A stretch of DNA of 64,000 nt from Streptomyces griseoloalbus (GCA_014650015.1 BMUD01000010.1:239667-303666), one strand, 5' to 3'. Positions 1 to 8,859 are shown, numbered from the stretch's first letter. Notes: a model not told the origin generated them from the sequence alone. Program-made: numbers and translations.

Positions 1-806
1 CACTGGTCGTTGAAGACCGGGGAGCCCGAGTTCCCGGGCTCGGTGTCCGTGCGGTAGTGGATGAAGTCGTCCAGGCGCACTTGCAGGGCGTTGTCACGTA
101 CGGCGATCTCCTTCAACCGTCCCATCGGGTGGCCGATGATGTTCACCGGCTCGCCGATCACCAGCTTGCCCATCTGGGTGCTGAGCCGGTGCCAGCCGAA
201 GGCCTCACCCGGTGGCTTCTCGCCGGGGCCGGGGGCGACCGCGACCAGGGCGAAGTCGAGACGCTTGTCCGCCGTGAAGAAGCCGTCCGGGTCGAACTCC
301 AGCCGGGTCGGCGGCTGCGGGGTGTTGTCGACGGTGACCTGGGCGTCGAACTCCACGAAGCAGTGCCGAGCGGCGTCCGCGTCGGGGAGGACATGATGGT
401 TCGTCATCAGGAGGACCGGCGACACCAGGAAGCCGGTGCCGATCGGCAGCTCGCGACCGTTCTCCCGTGCCGAGATCCGGGCGATGCTGCGTGCCGCCCT
501 GGCGCCGCGCGGCAGGAAGCTCCATGCCTGCAGTTCCTTGGACACGCCGAGGATTCGCTCGAACGCGGCGGACGGCGCCAGCGGTTCGGCGCGGACCGCC
601 TCCATCACCATGGCGGCCGGCACGGCCTGCCGGTCGAGCAGGCGGGCCGCCCGCACCGCCAGTGCTTCCGGTGAATCGGGGAAACTGACGCCGGCCTCCT
701 GCTGCCGCTCGACCTCTTGGCGCTGCTCGCTGGTCTCGTCGTACCGGGCGGCGGCGGCCGCCGCCTGGTGCTCCCGCTCATCGCGGGACCTGTTCATGAC
801 TTCCAT
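1..806 (-). CDS. V8-like (S1B) trypsin-fold serine protease, C-terminus outside window
   Basis: About 268 N-terminal codons are present; the gene runs off the left edge. Roughly 110 residues of charged, Ala/Gln-rich N-terminal region precede a chymotrypsin-fold protease. The triad is visible: His in TNHHVL (about residue 134), Asp in LDFALV (about 183) and Ser in GNSGSPVF (about 260). There is no signal peptide, so the protein is probably cytoplasmic. I chose ATG at 806 because AAGGA lies 11 bases upstream; a GTG at 815 is only 2 bases from that site. From memory of the family, proteins with this N-terminal region plus protease often continue into a DNA/RNA non-specific (NUC1) endonuclease, which cannot be seen here. 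It is divergent from the subtilase gene at 1420. Confidence 0.8.
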   Translation of the reverse strand, partial: MEVMNRSRDEREHQAAAAAARYDETSEQRQEVERQQEAGVSFPDSPEALAVRAARLLDRQAVPAAMVMEAVRAEPLAPSAAFERILGVSKELQAWSFLPRGARAARSIARISARENGRELPIGTGFLVSPVLLMTNHHVLPDADAARHCFVEFDAQVTVDNTPQPPTRLEFDPDGFFTADKRLDFALVAVAPGPGEKPPGEAFGWHRLSTQMGKLVIGEPVNIIGHPMGRLKEIAVRDNALQVRLDDFIHYRTDTEPGNSGSPVFNDQ

Positions 807-1419
807 GATCTTCACCGTCCTTGGAGGGGGCGAACGGCACGAGGGGGATCACCGGCCGGCAAGAGCCACCCGGCCCGTCCGACGTTCGCCCGGAGGCAGG
901 ACGCCGTGGGGGACGCGAACCGGGCTCGTAGCGGTGTTCCTCCACAAGGCCTTGAGGTGGTTCGGCGGGGCCGGAGAAGTCGTGTCGTCCCCGCGGCCGT
1001 CGGGGCGAGCCCGACTCGGTCCGTCGGCCCGCGCCGCGCGTATCGCACGGGCGAAAGGTGGCCGAGGGGCTGCGCCGACGGGCAGGACGACCGGCGAACG
1101 CCGGGTCGGCCGGGCCGCATGCCCGCTCCCTTCCATGGTGCGCCTCGTGAGGAAGCACGTCGACCCACGGCGGCCGGCCCTGAATGCCGCAGGCCGACGT
1201 GTTCTCCCCCTGCAACTCACCCGGGGGAAGGCCGCCCGCCGGCCCACGAAGCGCCTTGCGGGCTTTCGCGGGCAGGAGGATCGTGGTAAAGGAGCCGACC
1301 GAATCATCGGCGAACGCGGCATCGTGCCGCGGCACGGCAGACCCGCCGAATCGCATACCGAGCCCCGCCGTGCAACGGCGCGAGTCCGCGACCGGACAGC
1401 GCACAGAGCGGAGAAGGCA
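807..1419. other. Divergent intergenic region of the protease locus, no gene recognised
   Basis: These 613 bases separate the divergently transcribed V8-like protease and subtilase genes and must hold both promoters. Long open frames cross it on both strands, but their translations are Arg/Ala/Pro-rich, start without ribosome binding sites and match no family I know. I could not point to a clear -35/-10 pair. Confidence 0.4.
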
Positions 1420-2745
1420 ATGAACGGGCCGACCGGCGACCCCCGGGCGAACAGCCCGAGCGGGCCGAAGCTCACAGGAAACGCGAAACGGACATACACC
1501 GGCCGGTATGTGGTCCTCCTGGACCAGAGGGAGCCGAACCAGGGCCTGGAAACCCTGCGTTCCGCCGCCGGCATCACCACGGTCGAGCGGGTGTCGGGAG
1601 CCGCCCCCGACGACTCCACACAGCTCCTCGCCCGCGCCGACGCCTCGGTGCTCTTCGACAACCTCGGCGTAGCGGTGGTCGAGACCGAACCGGACCAGCG
1701 GCACGCGCTGGTGACCGCGGCCGAGGCGGACCCCACCATCATCGCGGCGGAGCCGGAACGCTACGTGTACGCCTCGGTCATCACCGAGGCCGAACGGACG
1801 ACGACGCACTTCTTCCCGGCATACCGGAGCGACGACGAGGAGATCGCCCGGCAGGCCAGGGCCAGAGCTGCCGTGTTCATCGGACCCGCCTGGGACGAAA
1901 TGAACACCACGTGGGGTATTCAGGCGATCCGGGCCAACTCCTCCACACTGACCGGACACGACGTCAAGATCGCCGTACTGGACACCGGCGTGGACACCGA
2001 CCACCCGGACCTGACCGGGTGTGTGAAGGAAACGGCCTCGTTCGTCCCGGGCGAGACAGTCGACGACGGCAACGGCCACGGCACGCACTGCATCGGCACC
2101 GTGGCAGGCCCGGCCGACCCGGCGAACGCCATTCGTTACGGGGTCGCCGTTGGAGCCGGAGTCCTCGCCGGCAAGGTACTCAGCAATGAGGGCGAGGGAA
2201 CGGACGGCCAGATCCTGGCAGGCATGTCATGGGCCGTGTCCCGCGGTGCCCGGGTGATCTCCTTGTCGCTCGGCGCGGAGGCCGAACCGGGTGAGCCCTT
2301 CCCGCAGACCTACGAGAACGTGGCCCTGCGCGCTCTCCGGCTCGGCACGGTGGTGGTCGCCGCGGCCGGGAACGAGAGCAGGCGGCCGGGCATGGTCAAG
2401 CCGGTCGGCAGGCCCGCCAACTGCCCGTCCATTCTCGCCGTCGCGGCGCTGGGCCAGGATCTGGCCACCGCGTACTTCTCGTGCGGCGCCATCAACGGCG
2501 AGGGCGGCGAGGTGAACATCGCCGCGCCCGGTGTGGGCGTGCTCTCGGCGGCCCCCGGCGGCACGTACGCGACGATGGCGGGCACCAGTATGGCCACACC
2601 CCATGTCGCGGGCGCCCTCGCGCTGTTCGCCGAGGCGCACCCCGACGACTCGGCGGACGAACTGTGCGGACGCCTGCTGTCCAGTGCCCACCCACTGCCG
2701 CAGCCTGTCGAGGACATCGGCACCGGACTGCTCCAGGCTCCGTGA
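1420..2745 (+). CDS. Subtilisin-family (S8) serine protease without signal peptide
   Basis: Endopeptidase of 441 residues. The N-terminal part (about 30-125) looks like an I9 propeptide: a beta strand with YVVLLD, then a helix, then a second half ending near EPERYVYA. The catalytic domain follows with all three residues: Asp in VLDTGVDTDHPD (about 188), His in NGHGTHC (about 220) and Ser in GTSMATPHVAG (about 390). No signal peptide or membrane segment is visible, which suggests an intracellular protease. ATG at 1420 has GAGAAGG just upstream; the frame is open much further 5' but without coding character. The stop overlaps the start of the next small gene by four bases, so the two are translationally coupled. 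Confidence 0.9.
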   Translation: MNGPTGDPRANSPSGPKLTGNAKRTYTGRYVVLLDQREPNQGLETLRSAAGITTVERVSGAAPDDSTQLLARADASVLFDNLGVAVVETEPDQRHALVTAAEADPTIIAAEPERYVYASVITEAERTTTHFFPAYRSDDEEIARQARARAAVFIGPAWDEMNTTWGIQAIRANSSTLTGHDVKIAVLDTGVDTDHPDLTGCVKETASFVPGETVDDGNGHGTHCIGTVAGPADPANAIRYGVAVGAGVLAGKVLSNEGEGTDGQILAGMSWAVSRGARVISLSLGAEAEPGEPFPQTYENVALRALRLGTVVVAAAGNESRRPGMVKPVGRPANCPSILAVAALGQDLATAYFSCGAINGEGGEVNIAAPGVGVLSAAPGGTYATMAGTSMATPHVAGALALFAEAHPDDSADELCGRLLSSAHPLPQPVEDIGTGLLQAP

Positions 2746-2990
2746 GCGGGGCGGACACCTCCCCTCAGGTCGGGGTCATTCTCTCCGTCGACCCCGACCG
2801 GTTCACGCGGACGGTGGAGGCCGCCCGCCGGGCAGGGCTGCACGTGACGAGCGAACAGCCGCTGCTCGGCTCCCTGTCGGGGACCGTGGCGGAGAACCGC
2901 ATCCCCGCCCTGGCCGCCGTCGACGGCGTTCTGTCGGTGGACCGCGACCGCCCGGTCTCCCTGCCGCCCCCCGACACACCGGTCCCATAA
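2742..2990 (+). CDS. Small I9-like propeptide/inhibitor-type protein coupled to the subtilase
   Basis: This 82-residue protein starts at a GTG overlapping the subtilase stop codon (GTGA). Its core reads as strand-helix-strand: VGVILSVD, FTRTVEAARRAGL, then GSLSGTV and a second helix ALAAVDGVLSV. That pattern resembles the I9 inhibitor domain of subtilase propeptides. I infer that it acts in trans as a folding helper or inhibitor of the protease encoded upstream. No catalytic motif is present. The family assignment is by pattern only. Confidence 0.6.
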   Translation: MSGADTSPQVGVILSVDPDRFTRTVEAARRAGLHVTSEQPLLGSLSGTVAENRIPALAAVDGVLSVDRDRPVSLPPPDTPVP

Positions 2991-3100
2991 CCTCGTTCGC
3001 CGGCCGGGGCGTGCAACCGAGCGGCGGCGAGGCAGGGGCCATGAACGGCACCGGTCACAGCGGCCGCGGGGGTCCCGCCGAGGACGGACTCCGGATACTC

Positions 3101-3169
3101 GTCGGGGACGTCGGGGACGTCGGGGACGTCGGGGACGGCTGCGGGACGGCTGCGGGACGGCTGCGGGAC
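3101..3169. repeat. Two adjacent tandem repeats (9 bp x4, 11 bp x3)
   Basis: GTCGGGGAC is repeated four times at 3101-3136 and is followed at once by GGCTGCGGGAC three times at 3137-3169, then a degenerate copy. They lie in the intergenic space between the small gene ending at 2990 and the convergent helicase gene. No protein frame there looks coding. They are probably slippage-prone low-complexity DNA. Confidence 0.7.
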
Positions 3170-3326
3170 GGCCGCGGGGCGGCGGCGACGGCTGCCGTGC
3201 CCAAGGGCGCAGCGGCAGCCGTCGACGGGCGGATTGTGTCAACAGTCCGTCGACGGGGGCCTGTTTGGCACCATCAGCCGGAGCCCCGGGCAACGCACTT
3301 CCGGTCCAGCGGCTTTCCGCGCCTGG

Positions 3327-4628
3327 TCAGCGGCCCTTGCGTACCCGGGCCGCCGCGCGGGCTTCCGCGGTCCTGCGGGCCTCGGCGGTCTTGCGGGACT
3401 CCTTCGAGGCTCGGCCCGGACGGGTGCCGAGACCGCGGAAGGGGGCGTTGCCGCCGCTGTCTCTCGCTCCGGCCGGCGGGCGCTTCGCGCCGGTGATGGC
3501 GGTCAGCTTCTCCTCACCGGAGCGCACCGGGGTGACCGTCGGCCGGATCCCGGCCTCGGACATCATCCGGTTCACGTCGCTCCGCTGCCCGGGAGTGACC
3601 AGGGTGACCACGCTCCCGGACCGCCCGGCGCGCGCCGTGCGACCGCCACGGTGCAGGTAGTCCTTGGCGTCGGCCGGCGGATCGACGTTGACGACGAGGT
3701 CGAGCGCGTCGACGTGGATGCCCCGTGCCGCGACGTTGGTGGCCACCAGCACGGTGATCTCACCGTCCACGAACCGGCCGAGCGTGTGCGTGCGCTGCGG
3801 CTGCGACTTCCCGCTGTGCAGGGCCGCCGCCCGCAGGCCGCTGGCCCGCAGGTGACGGGTGAACTGGTCGACGCCGGCCTTGGTGTCCAGGAACATCAGC
3901 ACCCGGCCGTCCCGTGCGGCGATCTCGGTCGCGGTGGCGTACTTGTCGGCGGGGTGAATCGTCAGGACGTGGTGTTCCATCGTGGTGACCGAGCCCGCCA
4001 CCGGGTCGACCGACGCGAGAACCGGCTCACGCAGGTGGCTCCGCACCAACTGGTCGACGTCGCGGTCGAGTGTGGCGGAGAACAGCAGCCGCTGCCCGTC
4101 GGAGGGCACCTGGTCCAGGATGTCCGAGACCTGCGGCAGGAACCCCAGGTCACACATCTGGTCCGCCTCGTCCAGCACCGTGATCCGTACGCGATCCAGG
4201 TGGCATTCCCGGCGCGACACCAGGTCGGCCAGCCGTCCCGGCGTCGCGATGACCACGTCGACGCCGTTCCGCAGCAGCGCCGTCTGCCGGTTGATCGACA
4301 GCCCGCCGACCACCGTCGCCAGCCGCACGTTCAGCGCCTGCGCGTACGGCGCCAGCGCGTCGCTCACCTGCTGCGCGAGTTCTCGCGTCGACACCAGGAC
4401 CAGTGCGAGCGGCCGCTTCGGCACCGCGCGCAGGCCTGCCGTCCGGACGAGCAGGGCGAGCCCGAAGGCCAGCGTCTTGCCGGAGCCGGTGCGCGCGCGG
4501 CCGAGGACGTCGCGCCCGGCCAACGCGTCGGGCAAAGCCGCTGCCTGGATCGGGAACGGCTTCGTCACGCCGAGGCCGGTCATCGTCTTCAACAGCTCCG
4601 GCGGCAGCCCGAGCGCGTCGAAGGACAC
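3327..4628 (-). CDS. DEAD-box RNA helicase
   Basis: ATP-dependent RNA helicase of at least 433 residues. Motifs in order: Q-motif region FPIQAAALPD, Walker A ARTGSGKT, PTREL variant STRELAQQ, TPGR, DEAD box as LDEADQ, SATL, and motif VI HRGGRTARAGR. The tail is basic (RKGR end), as in RNA-remodelling cold-shock helicases. The listed start is GTG at 4628, which has no ribosome binding site. The same frame continues 38 codons upstream to an ATC at 4742-4740 preceded by AGGAAGG with a 6-base spacer, and family members usually carry such an N-terminal extension, so the true protein may be 471 residues. Confidence 0.92.
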   Translation of the reverse strand: MSFDALGLPPELLKTMTGLGVTKPFPIQAAALPDALAGRDVLGRARTGSGKTLAFGLALLVRTAGLRAVPKRPLALVLVSTRELAQQVSDALAPYAQALNVRLATVVGGLSINRQTALLRNGVDVVIATPGRLADLVSRRECHLDRVRITVLDEADQMCDLGFLPQVSDILDQVPSDGQRLLFSATLDRDVDQLVRSHLREPVLASVDPVAGSVTTMEHHVLTIHPADKYATATEIAARDGRVLMFLDTKAGVDQFTRHLRASGLRAAALHSGKSQPQRTHTLGRFVDGEITVLVATNVAARGIHVDALDLVVNVDPPADAKDYLHRGGRTARAGRSGSVVTLVTPGQRSDVNRMMSEAGIRPTVTPVRSGEEKLTAITGAKRPPAGARDSGGNAPFRGLGTRPGRASKESRKTAEARRTAEARAAARVRKGR

Positions 4629-4739
4629 GGCCGGTGGCCGGCCCGGTGATACAGCTTGCGCCGGGAACCCGTCCTGTGGCGCTGTCGCTCGCCGGGACCC
4701 GCCGGCCCGGGCGACTCCGGGGACAGACTGCTTCGCGTT

Positions 4740-4755
4740 GATGGGGAACCTTCCT
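4740..4755 (-). promoter_or_regulatory. Strong Shine-Dalgarno in front of an ATC codon in helicase frame
   Basis: On the minus strand AGGAAGG (4755-4749) is followed by six bases and ATC (4742-4740), in frame with the helicase and with no stop between. No ATG, GTG or TTG exists in that frame between this point and the GTG at 4628. AUC is a rare initiator, so this is a candidate rather than a proven start. Confidence 0.5.
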
Positions 4756-4772
4756 GATCAGGCGCCCGGAAC

Positions 4773-4809
4773 GCACCGGGCCCGTACCCCTCGGTACGGG
4801 CCCCGGTGC
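4773..4809. terminator. Long hairpin in the helicase 5' region (terminator or attenuator)
   Basis: Arms 4773-4788 and 4793-4809 pair over 16 bases with a single bulged C and a 4-base loop. It lies about 20 bases upstream of the helicase Shine-Dalgarno and could be a terminator of upstream transcription or a leader attenuator. The rest of 4629-5131 shows no gene I can support. Confidence 0.5.
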
Positions 4810-5131
4810 TTCGAAGCGTCGTCCCAGCCTACCAGTGGGCACCGGGGCGCCCGCCGGACCGCGCAGGCTGCGGACCGGCGGTCCCGCGGGCACGGATGCC
4901 CTGTTCGGCGCCCCGAGGCGGTCGCCGGTGGCGGACTGCTCCGCCCGCCCCGCGTCGGAGCCGGCGTCCCGCCCGGCGGCAGGCGCGGGGCCCGTCAGTT
5001 CCGCCCTCGTGCACCGCTGCCCCGCCCCGCCCGTGCCCAGTCCCTGGTCCCTCCGGCGCAGACGCCGGCGAGCCGCGGCCCGCCGCTGCCGCTACAGGAG
5101 GAGAACCAGCTCGAATTGGCTGACCGGAGTA

Positions 5132-6145
5132 CTAGGACGACTCGCGCACCACCAGTTCCGTCGGCAGCGTCAGCTGCTGCCGAGGTGCACCGTGCTGGGT
5201 GATGTCGGTGAGGATCCGGGCCATCGTCCGGCCCAGTTCCTCCACCGGCTGACGTACCGTCGTCAGAGGCGGACTGGTGTGGCGGGCGAGGACGGAATCC
5301 TCGAATCCGACGACGGCGACATCGCCGGGCACCTGTCGTTTCCGACGGCGCAGTTCGGCCAGGGCACCGACCGCCATGAGGTCGGAGGCGGCGAAGACGG
5401 CGTCCAGATCGGGGGCGCGTTCAAGAAGCGAACGCATGGCGCGGCTGCCGCCCTCCTCCGTGAAGTCCCCCGTCTCGACCAGGAGTTCGTTCGCCGTCAG
5501 ACCCGCCTCGTCATGGGCGGTACGCCATCCGGCGAGCCGGCTGCGGCCGACGTCCATGTCCTGGGGGCCGGTGATCGTGGCGATCCTCGTCCTGCCGCTG
5601 CGCAGCAGATGCCGGACTGCCTCGGCGGCCCCTCCGGCGTTGTCGGAGTTGACGTAGCTCAGCTGTTCGCCCGCGTCCCGGCGGCCGGCCAGTACGGTGG
5701 GCAGGCCCATCTCCTCCAGCATGCCGGGCAGCCGGTCCTCGGAGTGGACGGAGACCAGGAGGACGCCGTCCACGCGGCGCGTGGCCACCGACTCGGTCAG
5801 CTGGTCCCGCTCGGCCTGGTCGCGCACGAGCATGAGCTGCAGCTGAGTCCGGCTTTCGGCGAGGGCGCCGCTCACGCCCCGGATCAACGCGGCGAAGAAC
5901 GGCTCCGAGCCGAGCCGGCTCTCCGATTCCGGGATCACCAGGGCCACGGCGTTGGTGCGGTTGGTGACCAGGCCACGGGCGACCGAGTTGGGAACGTAGT
6001 TGAGCTCCTTGATCGCCGCCAGGACTCTGCTGCGGGCGTCGGCGCTGACCAGATCGGAGCCGTTGACAACGCGGGAGACCGTGGTGCGACCGACGCCGGC
6101 ACGGGCGGCGACCGTTTTGATCGTGGGCCGGCGGTTCCCAGCCAT
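5132..6145 (-). CDS. LacI-family repressor of the adjacent beta-glucoside operon (CebR-like)
   Basis: DNA-binding repressor of 337 residues: LacI helix-turn-helix at about 7-27 (IKTVAARAGVGRTTVSRVV), hinge helix (YVPNSVARGL) and a periplasmic-binding-protein-like sensor domain from about 60 ending in TVRQPVEELGR and a short tail. ATG at 6145 follows GGGAGGGGAG. The frame is open upstream but has no coding character. It is divergent from the sugar-uptake operon starting at 6449; the paired 14-bp operators at 6336-6371 fit LacI/CebR-type sites. Effector is probably cellobiose or another beta-glucoside, inferred from the GH1 enzyme in the operon. Confidence 0.9.
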   Translation of the reverse strand: MAGNRRPTIKTVAARAGVGRTTVSRVVNGSDLVSADARSRVLAAIKELNYVPNSVARGLVTNRTNAVALVIPESESRLGSEPFFAALIRGVSGALAESRTQLQLMLVRDQAERDQLTESVATRRVDGVLLVSVHSEDRLPGMLEEMGLPTVLAGRRDAGEQLSYVNSDNAGGAAEAVRHLLRSGRTRIATITGPQDMDVGRSRLAGWRTAHDEAGLTANELLVETGDFTEEGGSRAMRSLLERAPDLDAVFAASDLMAVGALAELRRRKRQVPGDVAVVGFEDSVLARHTSPPLTTVRQPVEELGRTMARILTDITQHGAPRQQLTLPTELVVRESS

Positions 6146-6335
6146 GCACTCCCCTCCCTCGGCGGCCGCGGCGGTGCCGGCCGCGGGGGTGACCAGCGGC
6201 AATTGTTGCAGATGCCGCCGTGGACGGAGCACCCCCCAAGTTGTCGAACCGGGTTCCGGGCAGCAGGGCCGGAGGAGGAGTTGGTTTCAAGTTATTGACA
6301 GATCGGCTCTCGAGCACGAGTCTTCGATGCGCCGG

Positions 6336-6371
6336 TGGGAACGTGCCCACCGTTGATTGGGCACGTTCCCA
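6336..6371. promoter_or_regulatory. Paired LacI-type operators upstream of the sugar ABC operon
   Basis: TGGGAACGTGCCCA (6336-6349) and TGGGCACGTTCCCA (6358-6371) are exact reverse complements of each other, and each fits the pattern TGGG-N2-CG-N2-CCCA. This resembles the known CebR site TGGGAGCGCTCCCA. They lie about 80 bases before the binding-protein gene, in the divergent region with the repressor gene, so both may be controlled. Confidence 0.8.
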
Positions 6372-6448
6372 TCCGATTGTCAGAGCCGCTGTAGTCATCG
6401 CAGAAGTCGTCACTCCGATGTGTCAGCGCCGTCGCTAGGAGGAGATCC

Positions 6449-7756
6449 ATGGGCACTTTCGGTTCGTTGCGCACGAGGGCGGTGGCAACAGTCGCGGCCG
6501 CCGGTGCGCTGGCGCTCGTCGTCGGCTGCGGCGGCAGTGACGATTCGGTCACCGGTGGTGGCAAGAAGGACGGCAAGGTCGTCATCACCATGGGCCTGTA
6601 CGGGGTGATGGGCATCAAGGAAACGGGCCTCCTCGAGCAGTACGAGAAGGAGAACCCCGATGTCGACATCAAGGCCGAGATCGCCGGTGACGAGCAGACG
6701 TACTACACCGCGCTGCAGACCAGGCTCGCCGCGGGCAACGGTCTGAAGGACATCCAGGGCATCGAGATCGGCCGGGCCAAGGAGATCACCGAGACCCAGT
6801 CGGACAAGTTCGCGGACTTCGCCGGCATGGCGGGTACCGAGCACTTCCTGCCCTGGAAGGAGTCCCAGATCAGCACCGAGGACGGCAAGGTGCTGGGCCT
6901 GGGCACCGACATCGGCCCGATGGCCGTCTGCTACCGCAAGGACTACTTCGAGAAGGCGGGCCTGCCCACCGACCGCGAGGAGGTCGCCAAGCTGTGGGAG
7001 GGCGACTGGACGAAGTACGTCGAGGTCGGCCGCACCTTCAAGAAGGACTTCAAGGGTAAGGACGTGGCCTACATGGACGCGGCCAGCGGCCTGTTCAACG
7101 CCACGGTCTACGGCTACCCCGAGCAGTACTACGACGACAAGGGCGAGCTGATCTACGACAAGAACCCGGCCGTCAAGGAGGCCTGGAACCTCGCCGCCGA
7201 CGCCGCCGAGGCCGGGCTCACCGCCAAGCTGCGCCAGTTCCAGCCGGGTTGGGACCCCGGGCTCGCCAACGGCACGTTCGCGACCGCGGTGTGCCCGGCC
7301 TGGATGCTCAGCCACATCAGTGAGAAGGCCGGTGAGGCGAACAAGGGCAAGTGGGACGTCGCCAGGGCGCCCAAGGGCGCCAACTGGGGCGGCTCCTTCC
7401 TCGGCGTGATCGAGAAGAGCCCGGTGAAGGAGGAGGCCAAGAAGCTCGTCGCCTGGCTGACCGCGCCGGAACAGCAGGCCCACATCTTCAAGGAACTGGG
7501 CAACATCCCGTCCTCGCAGAAGGCGCTGGACGCCGACGACGTGAAGAACGCGACGTCGGAGTACTTCGACAACGCGCCGATCGGCCAGATCTTCGGCGCC
7601 GCCGCCCAGGAGATCCCGGACAAGCAGGTCCTCGGCCGCAAGGACGGCACGATCAAGGACACCTTCTCCCAGGGCCTGGCCCTGGTCGAGCAGGGAACCT
7701 CGCGTGACGAGGCGTGGAAGACCACCACGGAGCGCATCGAGAAGGCGGTCGGCTGA
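6449..7756 (+). CDS. ABC sugar-binding lipoprotein (CebE-like)
   Basis: Extracellular solute-binding protein family 1, 435 residues. A lipoprotein signal is clear: hydrophobic segment then lipobox LVVGC with Cys at about residue 27, followed by a Gly/Ser linker. The mature part has family features such as the sugar-pocket-type run GWDPGLANGTFA and conserved KLVAWLTAPEQQ near the end. ATG at 6449 follows AGGAGGAG. It is the first gene of binding protein, two permeases and GH1 glucosidase. No ATPase is encoded here; such systems in Streptomyces normally share the MsiK ATPase encoded elsewhere. Confidence 0.92.
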   Translation: MGTFGSLRTRAVATVAAAGALALVVGCGGSDDSVTGGGKKDGKVVITMGLYGVMGIKETGLLEQYEKENPDVDIKAEIAGDEQTYYTALQTRLAAGNGLKDIQGIEIGRAKEITETQSDKFADFAGMAGTEHFLPWKESQISTEDGKVLGLGTDIGPMAVCYRKDYFEKAGLPTDREEVAKLWEGDWTKYVEVGRTFKKDFKGKDVAYMDAASGLFNATVYGYPEQYYDDKGELIYDKNPAVKEAWNLAADAAEAGLTAKLRQFQPGWDPGLANGTFATAVCPAWMLSHISEKAGEANKGKWDVARAPKGANWGGSFLGVIEKSPVKEEAKKLVAWLTAPEQQAHIFKELGNIPSSQKALDADDVKNATSEYFDNAPIGQIFGAAAQEIPDKQVLGRKDGTIKDTFSQGLALVEQGTSRDEAWKTTTERIEKAVG

Positions 7757-7851
7757 CCGGTCGCCCCTGCGGCCGCCCGGGCCCGCTCGCAACCTGCCGA
7801 CGGGCGGGCCCGGGGCCCGGCTCACACATCCGCTCTCAGGAAGGAAGTCCG

Positions 7852-8847
7852 GTGGCCACCTCCACCACCAAGGCGCCGGCCGGCGAGGAGCCGCCAGGCC
7901 CGCCCGGCAAGACGGGCGGCGAGGGAACCGCCCCACGGCGACGCGGCGCGCTGCTGCACCGCCTGGACATCAAGGGCGCTCCGTACGCGTTCGTCGCGCC
8001 GTTCTTCGTCGTCTTCGCCGCGTTCAGTTTCTACCCCCTCGTCTACACCTCGTGGATCTCCCTGCACCGGGTCGAACTCGCCACCCTCGACGTCATGGAG
8101 TGGGTCGCGTTCGACAACTACGTCGAACTCTGGGGCGATTCACGGTTCTGGAACGCACTGCAGAACACCATCACCATCGGCGTCATCTCCACCGTGCCGC
8201 AGCTGCTGATGGCGCTCGGTCTGGCGCACCTGCTCAACTACCGGATGCGGGCCTCGCTGTTCTTCCGCGTCGCCTCGCTGGTCCCGTACGCCACCTCGGT
8301 CGCCGCCGCGGCCCTGGTGTTCACCATGATCTTCGAGCGCGACTTCGGCATGATCAACTGGGCGCTCGGCTCGGTCGGCATCGACCCGGTGGACTGGGAG
8401 GCCGACAAATGGCCCGCCCAGGTCGCGATCTCCACCATCGTCATCTGGCGCTGGACCGGCTACAACGCACTGCTCTACCTGGCCGCCATGCAGGCCATCC
8501 CCGCCGACCGGTACGAGGCGGCCTCCCTCGACGGAGCCTCCCGGTGGCAGCAGTTCACCCACGTCACCGTGCCCGGGATCCGCTCCACCATCGTCTTCAC
8601 CATCGTGCTCTCCACGATCGGCGCCACCCAGCTGTTCGGTGAACCGCTGATCTTCGGCCAGGGGCCCAACGGTGTCACCGGCGGCGCGGACAACCAGTAC
8701 CAGACGCTGGGCCTGCTGCTGTACGAGGAGGGCTGGAAGAACTACCAGATGGGCCGCTCGGCGACCGTCGCCTGGGCGATGTTCCTGCTGCTCGTCCTCG
8801 TCTTCGTGGTGCAGCGCCTGACCAAGCGCCTGCGCCGTACGTCCTGA
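7852..8847 (+). CDS. ABC sugar permease, MalF/CebF type
   Basis: Inner-membrane permease of 331 residues with a disordered Pro/Gly-rich N-terminus, a first membrane helix at about 45-65 (APFFVVFAAFSFYPLVY) and five more. The cytoplasmic EAA loop that contacts the ATPase is EAASLDGASRWQQFTHVTVP. GTG at 7852 has AGGAAGGAAG upstream; the open frame begins earlier but overlaps the previous gene. It lies 95 bases after the binding protein and 12 bases before the partner permease. Confidence 0.92.
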   Translation: MATSTTKAPAGEEPPGPPGKTGGEGTAPRRRGALLHRLDIKGAPYAFVAPFFVVFAAFSFYPLVYTSWISLHRVELATLDVMEWVAFDNYVELWGDSRFWNALQNTITIGVISTVPQLLMALGLAHLLNYRMRASLFFRVASLVPYATSVAAAALVFTMIFERDFGMINWALGSVGIDPVDWEADKWPAQVAISTIVIWRWTGYNALLYLAAMQAIPADRYEAASLDGASRWQQFTHVTVPGIRSTIVFTIVLSTIGATQLFGEPLIFGQGPNGVTGGADNQYQTLGLLLYEEGWKNYQMGRSATVAWAMFLLLVLVFVVQRLTKRLRRTS

Positions 8848-8859
8848 CCTGGAGTCGTC

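Noticed and set aside
778-2088. Long minus-strand frames across the divergent protease region
   Set aside because: They overlap the well-supported subtilase and the protease start, show no motifs and have Arg-rich shadow composition.
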